A stretch of DNA of 64,000 bases from Microcaldota archaeon (GTDB lineage: Archaea; Micrarchaeota; Micrarchaeia; Norongarragalinales; Norongarragalinaceae). Made by a program: the position numbers and the translations under genes. Below the pieces are notes generated by a model that saw only the letters and a program-made list of their open reading frames with translations, was not told where the DNA came from and did no database searches. The stretch's first letter is position 1; each line of letters starts with the position of its first letter. Shown here one piece after another: positions 1 to 7,736 of the stretch. Location: positions 47,468 to 111,467 of the forward strand of contig JACPGT010000010.1 in NCBI GenBank assembly GCA_016188965.1, written 5' to 3'.

Positions 1-68
1 TGGTTCCACTGCTGGGCGACTTGCACGCCGATGCGGCGCGTCACGAGCAGGTGCCAGACGTTTGCCAT
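1..68 (-). CDS. N-terminus of an unknown protein, cut by the window edge
   Basis: An ATG at 66-68 on the minus strand opens a frame that runs off the left edge and gives 22 residues starting MANVWHLLVTRR. An AT-rich box at about 91-100 lies some 27 bases upstream on that strand, as expected for a leaderless archaeal gene. The visible part is amphipathic and basic. Too little is present to name a function. It is divergent from the gene at 179. Confidence 0.4.
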   Translation of the reverse strand, partial: MANVWHLLVTRRIGVQVAQQWN

Positions 69-133
69 GATTTGTTGCCTAGGGAATCGGCATACAAAAA
101 CCGATGCGTCCCTTCGCCGGATCCGCCTGGAAG

Positions 134-142
134 CTATTTAAG
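134..142 (+). promoter_or_regulatory. TATA box for the gene at 179
   Basis: The sequence ctatttaag lies about 40 bases before the GTG start; transcription starting about 25 bases further on would leave a leader of only about 10-15 bases. Confidence 0.5.
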
Positions 143-178
143 CCGGCGCATCGTTGTAGGCTTCAGGTTCGAATCATC

Positions 179-652
179 GTGTTGGAATTGTTCGAGACGT
201 TGGGGGAGTTGGGCTTCGTAGTCCAACTGTTGGTCTTCACCTACAGCCTGTTTTGGCTTTATCTGACATTCCGTGACCTGCCGCTTCTGTTCGGCACGTC
301 CGCGGTCGCCGTGGGCTTTTTGATCTTCATCCACGGCGTGTCCGTCACCATCCTGGTGGCAGCGTTCGTCTTTTTGGTCCTGTTCGGCATGCAGATCCAG
401 CAGGTGCTCTGGTTCGGCCTCTTCCCTCTGCTGGGTTATCACGTCATGGGCGACCGGTTGGGCCGGTCCTACGAGTCGGATCCGCAGGCCATGGAGATGC
501 GCCGATATGACTTGGGCCAGAAACTGGAGCAAGGCATGGAATTGAGTGCGGAAGAGGCGGATTGGTTGCACAAGCAGCAGGCCCAGTCACAGATGGGAGG
601 CATGGCCTTGCAGCAACAACAGATGATGCAACGGAATCTGAATATGGGCTGA
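179..652 (+). CDS. Small multi-span membrane protein with Gln/Met-rich tail
   Basis: About 157 residues from a GTG start. An earlier in-frame ATG at 104 would place the TATA box inside the gene, so the later start is preferred. Roughly residues 12-90 are hydrophobic and form three or four membrane segments. A hydrophilic tail follows with an acidic helix (residues about 110-130) and a Gln/Met-rich end. It is first in a run of four small membrane genes in the same direction (179-1549), spaced by at most 26 bases, so probably cotranscribed. Family not recognised. Confidence 0.7.
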   Translation: MLELFETLGELGFVVQLLVFTYSLFWLYLTFRDLPLLFGTSAVAVGFLIFIHGVSVTILVAAFVFLVLFGMQIQQVLWFGLFPLLGYHVMGDRLGRSYESDPQAMEMRRYDLGQKLEQGMELSAEEADWLHKQQAQSQMGGMALQQQQMMQRNLNMG

Positions 653-677
653 TGAACGAAACGGCGGTTAATGGGTT

Positions 678-995
678 ATGGGTTTTGAAGACATCGCATT
701 CTGGTTCGACATCGGCAAATGGCTAATCCTGTTCTTCGTCGGTTGGTGGTGGTACAACTGGGTCCGCGAAAAGCTGGCTTTTTCGCCGTTGTTGACGCTG
801 GTCGTATCCGCGTTGGTCGTCTATTACCTGGTCATCGAACATCCCATCATCGGCAGTATGGGCGTCTTTGGCTGGATTCTGCTTACATCAGGTATCCTAT
901 TCATGTTGCCGTCGTTCTCGCTGGTCTTCAACACGCTGTTTCCACGGCAATTACCTAAATCGGAAACGGATTACACGGGAGGGTACAACCAATGA
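678..995 (+). CDS. Small membrane protein, 105 residues
   Basis: The protein has three hydrophobic segments (about residues 12-28, 37-56 and 60-85) and a short polar tail. Residues 22-27 include three consecutive Trp after Gly. The gene starts 26 bases after the previous one and its last bases overlap the ATG of the next gene as ATGA at 992-995, showing translational coupling. No family recognised; the role is probably shared with the neighbouring membrane proteins. Confidence 0.72.
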   Translation: MGFEDIAFWFDIGKWLILFFVGWWWYNWVREKLAFSPLLTLVVSALVVYYLVIEHPIIGSMGVFGWILLTSGILFMLPSFSLVFNTLFPRQLPKSETDYTGGYNQ

Positions 996-1405
996 TCCGC
1001 AGGCTCAAGAAGTACACGTCGTTCTACAAGATCGCGCACAACCAGCGAGTCAAGCTGTACCACCTCAAGTGGCGGCTGTTCATGATGTTGCTGGTCGCGG
1101 CAACCATGATCCTTATCTACGAATATCTCCAAGGCCGCTATCCGTACGGCGTGTACGACGCGATCAAGGGAACCAAGTTCCTGCTGGCGGACCGCGTGTT
1201 CGAATGGTTCTCCATCGGGGTCATCTTCGGCGTCGTGGCGCTTTCGGTCCTGTATGAAGGCGAATTCATCCTCAGCGTACGCCGGCTGGTCAAGCATTTC
1301 GAACAGCAGACGTTGTCCATCTTGCACCAGGCACGTGCGCGCAAGTCCAGCCGCGTTCCGGCCAAACTTGCTGCGAAGGCTGCCAGTGGGCGCAAGCGCA
1401 GCTGA
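992..1405 (+). CDS. Small membrane protein with basic ends, 137 residues
   Basis: A basic N-terminal stretch (residues 1-28) is followed by two hydrophobic spans (about 29-45 and 72-88) and a Lys/Arg-rich C-terminal tail, so both ends are probably cytoplasmic by the positive-inside rule. It overlaps the previous gene by four bases. Family not recognised. Confidence 0.72.
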   Translation: MIRRLKKYTSFYKIAHNQRVKLYHLKWRLFMMLLVAATMILIYEYLQGRYPYGVYDAIKGTKFLLADRVFEWFSIGVIFGVVALSVLYEGEFILSVRRLVKHFEQQTLSILHQARARKSSRVPAKLAAKAASGRKRS

Positions 1406-1429
1406 AGAAGTAAAAGCGGGGCGGCATGC

Positions 1430-1549
1430 ATGGCGTCGGGTCTTTTTTCCCGCTTCGTCCACTTGATTGACAAGCAACCGGAGGAATTCTTCTGGCGTCT
1501 TTTTCCGTTCTTGCTGGTCATCGTGCTATTCTATCTGTTCAATGGCTGA
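1430..1549 (+). CDS. 39-residue single-span membrane peptide
   Basis: An ATG at 1430 opens a 39-codon frame ending TGA at 1547-1549. The product starts MASGLFSRFVHLIDKQ and ends in a strongly hydrophobic segment of about 17 residues followed by Asn-Gly. It lies 24 bases after the previous gene and stops 22 bases before the end of ribD on the other strand, filling the convergent gap. An alternative ATG at 1426 is in another frame. The single transmembrane helix and tight placement support a real gene, but no homology is recognised. Confidence 0.5.
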   Translation: MASGLFSRFVHLIDKQPEEFFWRLFPFLLVIVLFYLFNG

Positions 1550-1571
1550 TTGCCGCAGGAATCCGTCAGCG

Positions 1572-2696
1572 TCAACCTCGAAGCATCCGCACGTGGAACA
1601 GAGCATCGTCACCGAGGGCGCGAACCTGCGCGTGTTTGAATCGCTTTTCTTTTCCGGAATAAAGCAGCGCAGCTTGCGGGCCGGACAAAAGAGGCGCCAT
1701 GACGAACCAGGCCTCGTCCACGAATTCTTGCTCCAAGAAGGTGGTGGCCGTCTTTCCGCCTCCTTCGACCAGAAGGTTCACGATTCCCCGGCGGCCCAGC
1801 TCGTCCAGAAGCCCGTCCAGAGGGACGTGCCCGCGGGCGTCCGCGTCAGGGGCGGTCCAAACGTCGATTCCGGCTTTGCGCATTTTCTCCCGATTTGTCA
1901 TAGGGGCGGCGGGCGTGCATGCCAGAAGCAGCGGGCCGTTGCGGGAAAGCCGCATGCGAGGCATGCGGTCGGCCAACGACAGGCGCGAGTCCAATACGAC
2001 GCGCAAGGGCTGCAGAGCAGCCGGTTTTTTGTTGTTGCGGACCGTCAGGCGCGGATCGTCATTGCGGACGGTGTCCTTGCCCACCAGGATGGCGTCGGAT
2101 TCCTTGCGCAACTGCTGGACGAATCGGAGGGCCTGCTGGTTGGACAGCCAACGGTGCGCCGACGTAATCCTGCCGTCGAGGCTGGCCGCCATCTTGAGCG
2201 TGACGAAAGGGCGGCCAGTGCGGACCCAGTGGAAGAAGAAGCGGTTCAACTCCTGTGCTTTCGCACGGAGGATGCCTTGCGTCACGGCAATGCCGGCTTT
2301 TCGGAGCATCCGGATGCCGCGGCCGTTGACCCGGGGATTCTTGTCCTTGCAGGCAATGACGGCCCGGGCGATTCCGGCTCCGATGAGTGCCTGCACGCAA
2401 GGCGGCGTCTTCTTGTCGCTGTGGCAGCAGGGCTCAAGGGTGAGGTATGCCGTCGCGCCTTCTGCCTTGTTTCCGGCTTTTTCAAGGGCAATCGCTTCGG
2501 CATGGGGTCCGCCGAAGCGTTGGTGCGCGGCCTGCGCGATGACGCGGCCGCGCTTGACGAGGATGCAACCGACGCGGGGGTTCGGCGCGGTACGCACATG
2601 GGCGACGGATTGTGCCAGTTCCAGGGCTTTTTGCATCCAGGCCTCATCCGTGGCCGTTTGGCGTCGACCCGGTTTCCGGCCTAACCGCGGGGGCAT
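1572..2696 (-). CDS. ribD: Bifunctional riboflavin biosynthesis protein RibD (deaminase/reductase)
   Basis: This bacterial-type enzyme deaminates the pyrimidine and reduces the ribose side chain in riboflavin synthesis. The N-terminal deaminase carries the zinc motif HAE at residues 65-67 and PCC...PPC at 89-100. The C-terminal RibG-type reductase starts near residue 160 with the pattern [12 protein letters not shown]. At 374 residues it has the usual fused length, plus a basic N-terminal extension of about 20 residues. It is last in the operon ribC-ribH-ribBA-ribD and its start overlaps the ribBA end by 16 bases. Most archaea use separate ArfC/ArfA-type enzymes instead, so a fused RibD suggests acquisition from bacteria. 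Confidence 0.95.
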   Translation of the reverse strand: MPPRLGRKPGRRQTATDEAWMQKALELAQSVAHVRTAPNPRVGCILVKRGRVIAQAAHQRFGGPHAEAIALEKAGNKAEGATAYLTLEPCCHSDKKTPPCVQALIGAGIARAVIACKDKNPRVNGRGIRMLRKAGIAVTQGILRAKAQELNRFFFHWVRTGRPFVTLKMAASLDGRITSAHRWLSNQQALRFVQQLRKESDAILVGKDTVRNDDPRLTVRNNKKPAALQPLRVVLDSRLSLADRMPRMRLSRNGPLLLACTPAAPMTNREKMRKAGIDVWTAPDADARGHVPLDGLLDELGRRGIVNLLVEGGGKTATTFLEQEFVDEAWFVMAPLLSGPQAALLYSGKEKRFKHAQVRALGDDALFHVRMLRG

Positions 2697-3928
2697 AGCG
2701 ACTCGAACCGTGGCGGCGAGCGGAAGCCCAGGACGTGGCGCATCTTGCGCCGCTTGGTCTCCATGTAGGCCGCGTTTTCCGGAGTGATGGGTAGTTCCAG
2801 CGCTTCCCGTTGGACGACGTGGATGCCGTATCGGGTGAGGTCCTTGATTTTTTCCGGGTTGTTCGTCAAAAGGCGGATGCGGGGCGCGCCCAATTGCTTG
2901 AGGATCTGCGCCGCCAACCAGTACTCGCGCAAATCGGGGGCGAATCCCAATTCGACGTTCGCCTCGACGGTGTCGCGGCCCTTGTCCTGCAAGGCATACG
3001 CTTTGATCTTATTCTCCAACCCGATGCCGCGGCCTTCCTGCCGCAAGTAGACCAGGATTCCAAAGGGCTCCGATGCGATGCGGGACATGGCCTCGTCCAG
3101 CTGCGCCTTGCAGTCGCAACGCGTTGAGTGGAAGACTTCGCCGGTGAGGCATTCGGAGTGCACGCGGACCAGCGGCACGTGGCCGTCCGGTTTTCCGCGG
3201 ACCAAGGCGACCGTTTCATGCGCGTCACCCGGTGCGCGGAAGACGTGGATGCGGAATTCGCCCATGGCCGTCGGCAGCCGAGCCGTTGCGGTGTGCGAAA
3301 TGAGTTTCTGGTGCGTCCGGCGGTAATCCAGTACTTGTTCGACCGTGACGGTTTTTAGCCGGTGTTTGCGGCCGTAGGCTTGCAGCTGTCGCTTGTCCGC
3401 CATGGTGCCGTCGGGATTCATGATTTCGCAGATGACCGCGGCAGGGTGAAGGCCTGCCATCTGCGCCAGGTCGCAACCGGCTTCCGTCTGTCCGATGCGC
3501 TCCAGAAGGCCGTTTTCGCGCGCCGAGAGCACGTGCAAGTGGCCGGGTTGCGCGATGTCCTCGGGTTTGGTCTTCGGATCCAACAATAAGCGGATGGCAT
3601 CGACGCGATCTTTCGCCGACGTGCCGGATCCGCCGTTTTTGCTGCTGACGTTGACCGCAAACGGCGTCTGGTAGGCTTCCGTGTTCTGCTGGACCATCAT
3701 GGGGATGCCCAGGTGCTTTCGGCGGGAATTGCGGATGGCCAGGCAGACGAAGCCCTTGGCTTCGTTGAGCATGAACGATACCTGTTTTTCGGTGATTTTT
3801 TCGGCGGCCACCATCAAGTCACCCTCGCCTTCGCGGTGTTCATCCAGTAGGATGACCGGCTTGCCTGCGCGCAGGTCCTTGAATATGGCGTGCATCGGGT
3901 CGTAAACTCGCGCGGGTTTCATTTTCAT
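2681..3928 (-). CDS. ribBA: RibBA: DHBP synthase and GTP cyclohydrolase II fusion
   Basis: The 415-residue protein makes both riboflavin precursors. Residues 1-205 are the RibB domain, with DEHREGEGD at about 29-37 and the acidic [11 protein letters not shown] region. Residues 210-400 are GTP cyclohydrolase II, with the zinc cysteines in [24 protein letters not shown] and the LLTNNPEKI motif intact. In RibB the usual R-x-GHTE motif reads RIGQTEA: the metal-binding His is Gln (codon cag). RibB activity may therefore be altered. The bifunctional architecture is typical of bacteria and plants, not archaea. The ATG lies 18 bases after ribH. Confidence 0.95.
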   Translation of the reverse strand: MKMKPARVYDPMHAIFKDLRAGKPVILLDEHREGEGDLMVAAEKITEKQVSFMLNEAKGFVCLAIRNSRRKHLGIPMMVQQNTEAYQTPFAVNVSSKNGGSGTSAKDRVDAIRLLLDPKTKPEDIAQPGHLHVLSARENGLLERIGQTEAGCDLAQMAGLHPAAVICEIMNPDGTMADKRQLQAYGRKHRLKTVTVEQVLDYRRTHQKLISHTATARLPTAMGEFRIHVFRAPGDAHETVALVRGKPDGHVPLVRVHSECLTGEVFHSTRCDCKAQLDEAMSRIASEPFGILVYLRQEGRGIGLENKIKAYALQDKGRDTVEANVELGFAPDLREYWLAAQILKQLGAPRIRLLTNNPEKIKDLTRYGIHVVQREALELPITPENAAYMETKRRKMRHVLGFRSPPRFESLCPRG

Positions 3929-3946
3929 CGTGCAATTCTGCCTCGA

Positions 3947-4423
3947 TCATTTTTTGCGGAGTTGTTGGCAGCCGAGCAATACGGCGTCCAGTGCGCCTTG
4001 CGCGTATTCCTCCACGCGTTCGTGCGCCTGTTCCAGCGTCACGCCCGGTCCGATGATGCCGATGCCGACGGGTTTTCCGACTTCCAACGATGTCCGGACC
4101 AAAGCGTCGGTGGCACTGCGCACTACGACGTCATCGTGCGCCGTCGTTCCTTGTATCACAACGCCCAACACTACGACGCCGTCAATGTCTTTGCGCTGCA
4201 ATAGTTCCTGGGCCAAAAGGGGCGTCTCAAGGGCACCGCGGGCGAGCCGTTCCCGGGTGATTTTGGCGTCGAATCGGGCGGCACGCTGCTGGACGAGGGT
4301 TTGCATCCGTTCGGTCAAAGCGGAGCGGAATAAGGCGCGGACGATGCCGATGCGCAGGCCCTTCTTGACGCCGATGGCTTCGATTTGGTTGCCGACTATG
4401 TCGGACTCACGAAGAGGACTCAT
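3947..4423 (-). CDS. ribH: 6,7-dimethyl-8-ribityllumazine synthase
   Basis: This enzyme condenses dihydroxybutanone phosphate with the ribitylaminopyrimidine. It has about 158 residues from the ATG at 4423, which overlaps the end of ribC as ATGA; the longer open frame to 4489 lies inside ribC and is discarded. The conserved stretch around GVVIQGTTAHDDV contains the catalytic His. The core and length match RibH. Second gene of the riboflavin operon. Confidence 0.94.
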   Translation of the reverse strand: MSPLRESDIVGNQIEAIGVKKGLRIGIVRALFRSALTERMQTLVQQRAARFDAKITRERLARGALETPLLAQELLQRKDIDGVVVLGVVIQGTTAHDDVVVRSATDALVRTSLEVGKPVGIGIIGPGVTLEQAHERVEEYAQGALDAVLLGCQQLRKK

Positions 4424-4902
4424 GCCGTCAGTCCTCCAACGTCCTGGCGTCCTTGGCGGAGTCCTTGGCCTGCGCGTTTTACGAACCAACGGGGATCCAA
4501 CAGCAGTCGAGCAGCGTTGCGCGCGTGCTTGCGCGTGCGGTCGTCAAAAAGCAAGGCGAGGTCCTGCGCATCCTGGGCTTCAGTCTCATGGACGAAGACT
4601 TCGATGATATGCTTAGAAGTCGCGATTTTGGCCATCTGGATGCCCAGGCTTGCCTCGTGGGCGCATTGGCGGTCGATGTCGGCGCTTCCGACCATGCCCA
4701 AGGCCAAAGCGATGTCGGCGCCGGCGTCCAACTGGCGTTTGCACTCGACGGCCAGATCCTTGATGCCGGGAACCGTGACGCGGACGGTGCGGACGTCGAA
4801 AGCGGACAGCTCTTTTAACGCGGCGCGACCCATGTCGAAGCGCGAAAACGTGGTGTCGACTACCGCGACCAAAGGCCGGCGGGTTTTAGAAAGTCTCGTC
4901 AT
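4420..4902 (-). CDS. ribC: Archaeal-type riboflavin synthase
   Basis: The 160-residue protein matches archaeal riboflavin synthase, which is related to lumazine synthase and unlike the bacterial two-domain RibE. Landmarks are DTTFSRFDMG near the N-terminus and the ALGMVGSADID region near the middle, followed by the conserved HEASLGIQ segment. It is first in the operon; a TATA box at 4929-4936 sits about 30 bases upstream of the ATG, so the message is probably leaderless. It combines an archaeal last step with bacterial-type early steps. Confidence 0.93.
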   Translation of the reverse strand: MTRLSKTRRPLVAVVDTTFSRFDMGRAALKELSAFDVRTVRVTVPGIKDLAVECKRQLDAGADIALALGMVGSADIDRQCAHEASLGIQMAKIATSKHIIEVFVHETEAQDAQDLALLFDDRTRKHARNAARLLLDPRWFVKRAGQGLRQGRQDVGGLTA

Positions 4903-4928
4903 GCGTGGAACATTAGGGACGTCGACCG

Positions 4929-4936
4929 TTATTAAG
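4929..4936 (-). promoter_or_regulatory. TATA box of the riboflavin operon
   Basis: On the minus strand the sequence cttaataa is centred about 30 bases upstream of the ribC ATG at 4902. No FMN riboswitch-like leader is possible because essentially no leader remains. Confidence 0.55.
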
Positions 4937-4978
4937 CCTCACCCAAAATAAAGTAATTACGCGAAAGTGAGTAATAGG

Positions 4979-5590
4979 CTAGTCCAATTGCAGTTCGACC
5001 ACATCGCCGTCCTTAAGGCGCAGGTGCTTCCGGAGGAATACAGGGGCCAGGACTTCGACCACGTCCTGCGGGTAGTGCGTCCGATCCGGCACGATGATGG
5101 CTCCGGCGGCTTTTTGTCCGATGCGACAAGGATAACAGCGGGCACCTCCGTATGTGCGGTTCGTTTCAGTGAATCCGACCAGGGGCCGACCCGGTTTTTG
5201 GCGAAGCTGGGCACTGGATGCAAGGCTGGCATTTTCGCTCAAACGCAGATTCATTGTGCCTGGAAACGGCGTGAACCCCAGCAAGGGCTGGAATTGGCGT
5301 TGGTATCCTTTTTTTGACAAATAGTATTTGCCCTCGCCCACGCCGCGAAAAAGCGTGCCCACGATCCGATTAGAGCCGCTGGAAAGGCCGGAAAAATAGA
5401 CCCGCCCTGCCGCCGTTGGGGCGTACTCCTTGTTCTTTGCCACCAATCCGTCTTTACGAAGCTGGCTGAGCCACCGCGAACCGGTCTGCTGGGAGACGTG
5501 CAACCGCTGGGCCAAGTCCGCGGAGGAGCGTGCGGGCTGGCGCAGCAAGTCCAACAAGGCATGCATCCACGTCGGCTTCATCCTACGCAT
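4979..5590 (-). CDS. ribK: CTP-dependent riboflavin kinase with N-terminal winged helix
   Basis: The C-terminal half (about residues 80-203) is the archaeal CTP-dependent riboflavin kinase that makes FMN: it shows G-x-GEGKYYLS, GY and PGTMNLRL. The N-terminal 70 residues form a winged-helix domain, a known arrangement (RbkR) in which the same protein is a regulator of riboflavin genes. Its location beside the riboflavin operon supports autoregulation. The frame has ATGs at 5590 and 5581; the TATA-like tgttaaac at 5605-5612 favours 5581 for a leaderless start. Confidence 0.93.
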   Translation of the reverse strand: MRRMKPTWMHALLDLLRQPARSSADLAQRLHVSQQTGSRWLSQLRKDGLVAKNKEYAPTAAGRVYFSGLSSGSNRIVGTLFRGVGEGKYYLSKKGYQRQFQPLLGFTPFPGTMNLRLSENASLASSAQLRQKPGRPLVGFTETNRTYGGARCYPCRIGQKAAGAIIVPDRTHYPQDVVEVLAPVFLRKHLRLKDGDVVELQLD

Positions 5591-5651
5591 TATTGAGTAG
5601 GTGCTGTTAAACCCGACGGTTCCGGTCCGAAGGCTGCGCAGGATCGCAGAA

Positions 5652-5939
5652 TCAAAGTCCGACCATGGTGATGATGATGGCTGCGACGATGAACCAGGTG
5701 AACCCCTCTCCGACTGCGGAAGGCACCAGTACGTTGAAGTAGTACAACAATGCCAGGACGAACAAGGGCGCGAAAAGCGGAAACGCGCCCGCCAGGTTCA
5801 TCAAAAGCTCGAAAGGAATGGAGACGAACATGGCCGAGCCCCAGACCAAAGGTAGGTCGCTCATCAAGGTATTCGTGGCGAACCCTACGAACATGACGAA
5901 CGCGATGAGGATCCACGTCATTTCGGTACTGGTTTGCAT
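5652..5939 (-). CDS. Small membrane protein, 95 residues
   Basis: The protein is almost entirely hydrophobic, with about three membrane spans (residues 8-25, 31-50, 55-95). A strong TATA-like tatttaaac lies at 6017-6025, about 80 bases upstream, implying a leader of about 50 bases. It is divergent from the similar small membrane gene at 6086. No family recognised. Confidence 0.65.
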   Translation of the reverse strand: MQTSTEMTWILIAFVMFVGFATNTLMSDLPLVWGSAMFVSIPFELLMNLAGAFPLFAPLFVLALLYYFNVLVPSAVGEGFTWFIVAAIIITMVGL

Positions 5940-6053
5940 CGTAATCGTTCCTTGGCTTCGGCGCTCCGCCGGGAATGGGCGAAGCGGATGACCTGGGGTA
6001 GTTGGGCAACGCCCAGTATTTAAACATTGCCACTAAAGAGTAGTAACATATCC

Positions 6054-6059
6054 TTTAAG
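6054..6059 (+). promoter_or_regulatory. TATA box for the gene at 6086
   Basis: The tttaag core lies about 30 bases before the ATG, consistent with a leaderless start. Confidence 0.5.
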
Positions 6060-6085
6060 AGGTTTTCAGGTTCAAACGCCTTATC

Positions 6086-6394
6086 ATGTCCGAGCTTTGG
6101 GATGCCTTCGACTTCATCGCGACGCTAATCGTTTTCTTCATGTCGTATTCGCGTCTGTTCTACCCGGAAGTCATCAACAACAAAGTCGTCGCCTTGTTGG
6201 TGACCATGATCGTCATGTTCGTCTTGGTCATACCGTTTCCCATCGTCAAGTGGATCATGTTCGTCGGCCTTTTCAGCTACGGCTTCTTCTGGGGTTTCCG
6301 GCCGTGGGAATGGGGCTTCACTGAACAAGAGCCGGTCGGCGAGCAAGTGGGTGGCTTCGGTCAGCCCTACGTGGCGCACGAACACGACTTATAG
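6086..6394 (+). CDS. Small membrane protein, 102 residues
   Basis: Two or three membrane spans occupy about residues 8-70, followed by an aromatic patch and a polar tail ending HEHDL. The gene has its own TATA box. Its TAG stop lies at the base of the first hairpin of a repeated intergenic element (6391-6487). Family not recognised; it belongs to the group of small membrane genes in this region. Confidence 0.7.
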   Translation: MSELWDAFDFIATLIVFFMSYSRLFYPEVINNKVVALLVTMIVMFVLVIPFPIVKWIMFVGLFSYGFFWGFRPWEWGFTEQEPVGEQVGGFGQPYVAHEHDL

Positions 6395-6487
6395 TCGACC
6401 ACGAAAGTAACCCGACTTAAGAGTCGTGGTCGACTATCTAGCAAACGGCTCGAAAGTCTCGGCGGACTTTCGAGGTTTGCTATATAG
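6391..6487. repeat. Two-hairpin intergenic repeat, copy A
   Basis: Hairpin I is a perfect 14-bp stem (6391-6404 with 6424-6437) around a 19-base loop that begins aagtaacccgac and ends ag. Hairpin II pairs tagcaaac (6439-6446) with gtttgcta (6475-6482), then skips gg on the left and continues as a 10-bp stem (6449-6458 with 6465-6474) closed by a six-base loop. The same two-part plan recurs at 19131-19330 and 22750-22840. The stems differ but the loop I sequence and the tagcaaac/gtttgcta arms are shared, so these are family members rather than chance terminators. Confidence 0.75.
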
Positions 6488-6560
6488 CGTCTATCCGGCC
6501 ATTGTCCCCAGCCGCCCCGTTTTTTTCTTCGTTGCGGCCGGCCGTTGGCCTGAAAGCGGG

Positions 6561-6569
6561 CTATAAAAA
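6561..6569 (+). promoter_or_regulatory. TATA box for the gene at 6592
   Basis: ctataaaaa is centred about 27 bases before the ATG; leaderless. Confidence 0.6.
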
Positions 6570-6591
6570 GCCGGAATCCGTTCCGTAGTGG

Positions 6592-6900
6592 ATGGATTTC
6601 ACGTTCCTCTTCATCATCATCCTGATGCTGTTGGCCCTCAAATCCGGCTTGAGCATCATCGCCGTAGGCCTGTTCATCATCCTGCTGTTCACCTCGAAGA
6701 ACAAGTGGCTGCTCATCGCGACCCTCATCGGCGGCGGCTTGGTGGCGTTCGTCAGCTACACCGGCGTCAGTTCGGCCCTGGATGACCCCGCCACATTGGC
6801 CGTGCTGGGCGGATTGTTTGTCATCCTCCTGCTGTTGGCCCGCAACGACACGGAGAGTCCGGCTCCGCAAGGCTACTACCCCGGCGGCGCAATGGGCTGA
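6592..6900 (+). CDS. Small membrane protein, 102 residues
   Basis: Residues 1-80 are hydrophobic with three or four spans; the tail is short, with several Pro and Gly. The ATG at 6592 lies about 27 bases downstream of a TATA box. It begins a run of four membrane genes (6592-8183) whose N-terminal helical hairpins look alike. Family not recognised. Confidence 0.7.
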   Translation: MDFTFLFIIILMLLALKSGLSIIAVGLFIILLFTSKNKWLLIATLIGGGLVAFVSYTGVSSALDDPATLAVLGGLFVILLLLARNDTESPAPQGYYPGGAMG

Positions 6901-6955
6901 ACTTTTCCCACTACCCGCATTTTTTGCAGTTTGGGCGGGCATGGTTCCGTCACCG

Positions 6956-6963
6956 TTATAAAG
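6956..6963 (+). promoter_or_regulatory. TATA box for the gene at 6985
   Basis: ttataaag is centred about 26 bases before the ATG and decides that start over the upstream in-frame start at 6931. Confidence 0.6.
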
Positions 6964-6984
6964 TTCGTTCGAGTCACTATCCGT

Positions 6985-7350
6985 ATGAGCCTACTGATTG
7001 TCGCGGCCTTGATGGGCATTGCCTATATCCTGCTTGAATCCGGCCTTCCGTTCTTCGCGCTCATCGCGTTTCTCGTCGCGATTCTTCATGCGTTGACTAC
7101 ACGAAGTTCCGGCGGCCATGCCGGTGCTGCCGGCCATGGACCGGCTGCACCCCGCCAGCGGCCCGTCATCGTCACCACGACCGGCGGCGACATCCACAAC
7201 CCCATGAAGATTGCCGTCAAGCACACGTGGGATGGTTCGGACGCGTATTCGGACTTCATGTATTACGTGAGCCATTGCATTGCCTGGCCCTTCCGAGTCA
7301 TATCCCGCATCATCACGGGCCGTTCCGGAAAACTACTCAAGGCGCACTAG
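6985..7350 (+). CDS. Small membrane protein, paralogue of its neighbour
   Basis: About 121 residues from the ATG fixed by the TATA box. An N-terminal helical hairpin (residues 2-38) is followed by a Gly/Ala/His/Pro linker and a C-terminal amphipathic region around KHTWDGSDAY...YYVSHC. That tail aligns with the KHDWHDYRQFEY tail of the next gene, so the two are probable tandem duplicates. Three bases separate them. Function unknown. Confidence 0.72.
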   Translation: MSLLIVAALMGIAYILLESGLPFFALIAFLVAILHALTTRSSGGHAGAAGHGPAAPRQRPVIVTTTGGDIHNPMKIAVKHTWDGSDAYSDFMYYVSHCIAWPFRVISRIITGRSGKLLKAH

Positions 7351-7353
7351 GGC

Positions 7354-7725
7354 ATGAATCTCCTACTGGTTGCAGCATTGGCGGCGGGTGCGTTCATCAC
7401 CGAGCAAATGGGGTTGACATTTGTCGCCATCCTGATGCTCATCCTCGCGGTTCTGGTGCTGCTGACGGGTAGCGGTTCGGGTTCAGGGCACGGCGAGAAC
7501 CCAAATGTAAACATCACCGAGCCGTTCGGACCGGAAGGACCCATCGTCGTGGAGAACAAGGTGCCGGACGTACCGTACCCGCTATTGCTTAAACTCAAGC
7601 ACGACTGGCACGATTACCGCCAATTCGAATACTCGTTTTTCAACTTCGGCTCGTCCATGCACAACGTGGGTAATTTCATCTGGCAGCTTCTTTCGGGCCA
7701 ACGCCCACCCAAATCCGATCATTAA
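7354..7725 (+). CDS. Small membrane protein, paralogue of its neighbour
   Basis: The 123-residue protein has the same plan as the gene before it: an N-terminal two-helix hairpin starting MNLLLVAAL, a Gly/Ser linker, then a conserved aromatic tail with KHDWHDY and FNFGSSMHN. It lies three bases after the upstream gene and 11 bases before the downstream one, so is cotranscribed. Family not recognised. Confidence 0.72.
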   Translation: MNLLLVAALAAGAFITEQMGLTFVAILMLILAVLVLLTGSGSGSGHGENPNVNITEPFGPEGPIVVENKVPDVPYPLLLKLKHDWHDYRQFEYSFFNFGSSMHNVGNFIWQLLSGQRPPKSDH

Positions 7726-7736
7726 GCTGATCCGTC

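Noticed and set aside
161..176. ggttcgaatc resembling a tRNA T-loop
   Set aside because: No acceptor or anticodon stems can be built around it and it lies directly before the GTG of a gene.
1467..2684. Long plus-strand open frame opposite ribD
   Set aside because: It is antisense to a well-supported gene, has no recognisable motif and arises from high GC content.
4423..4489. N-terminal extension of ribH
   Set aside because: The extra residues lie inside ribC, and the ATG at 4423 makes the usual ATGA overlap and normal length.
4903..4978. FMN riboswitch upstream of the riboflavin operon
   Set aside because: The promoter box is about 30 bases from the start codon, leaving no leader for a riboswitch.
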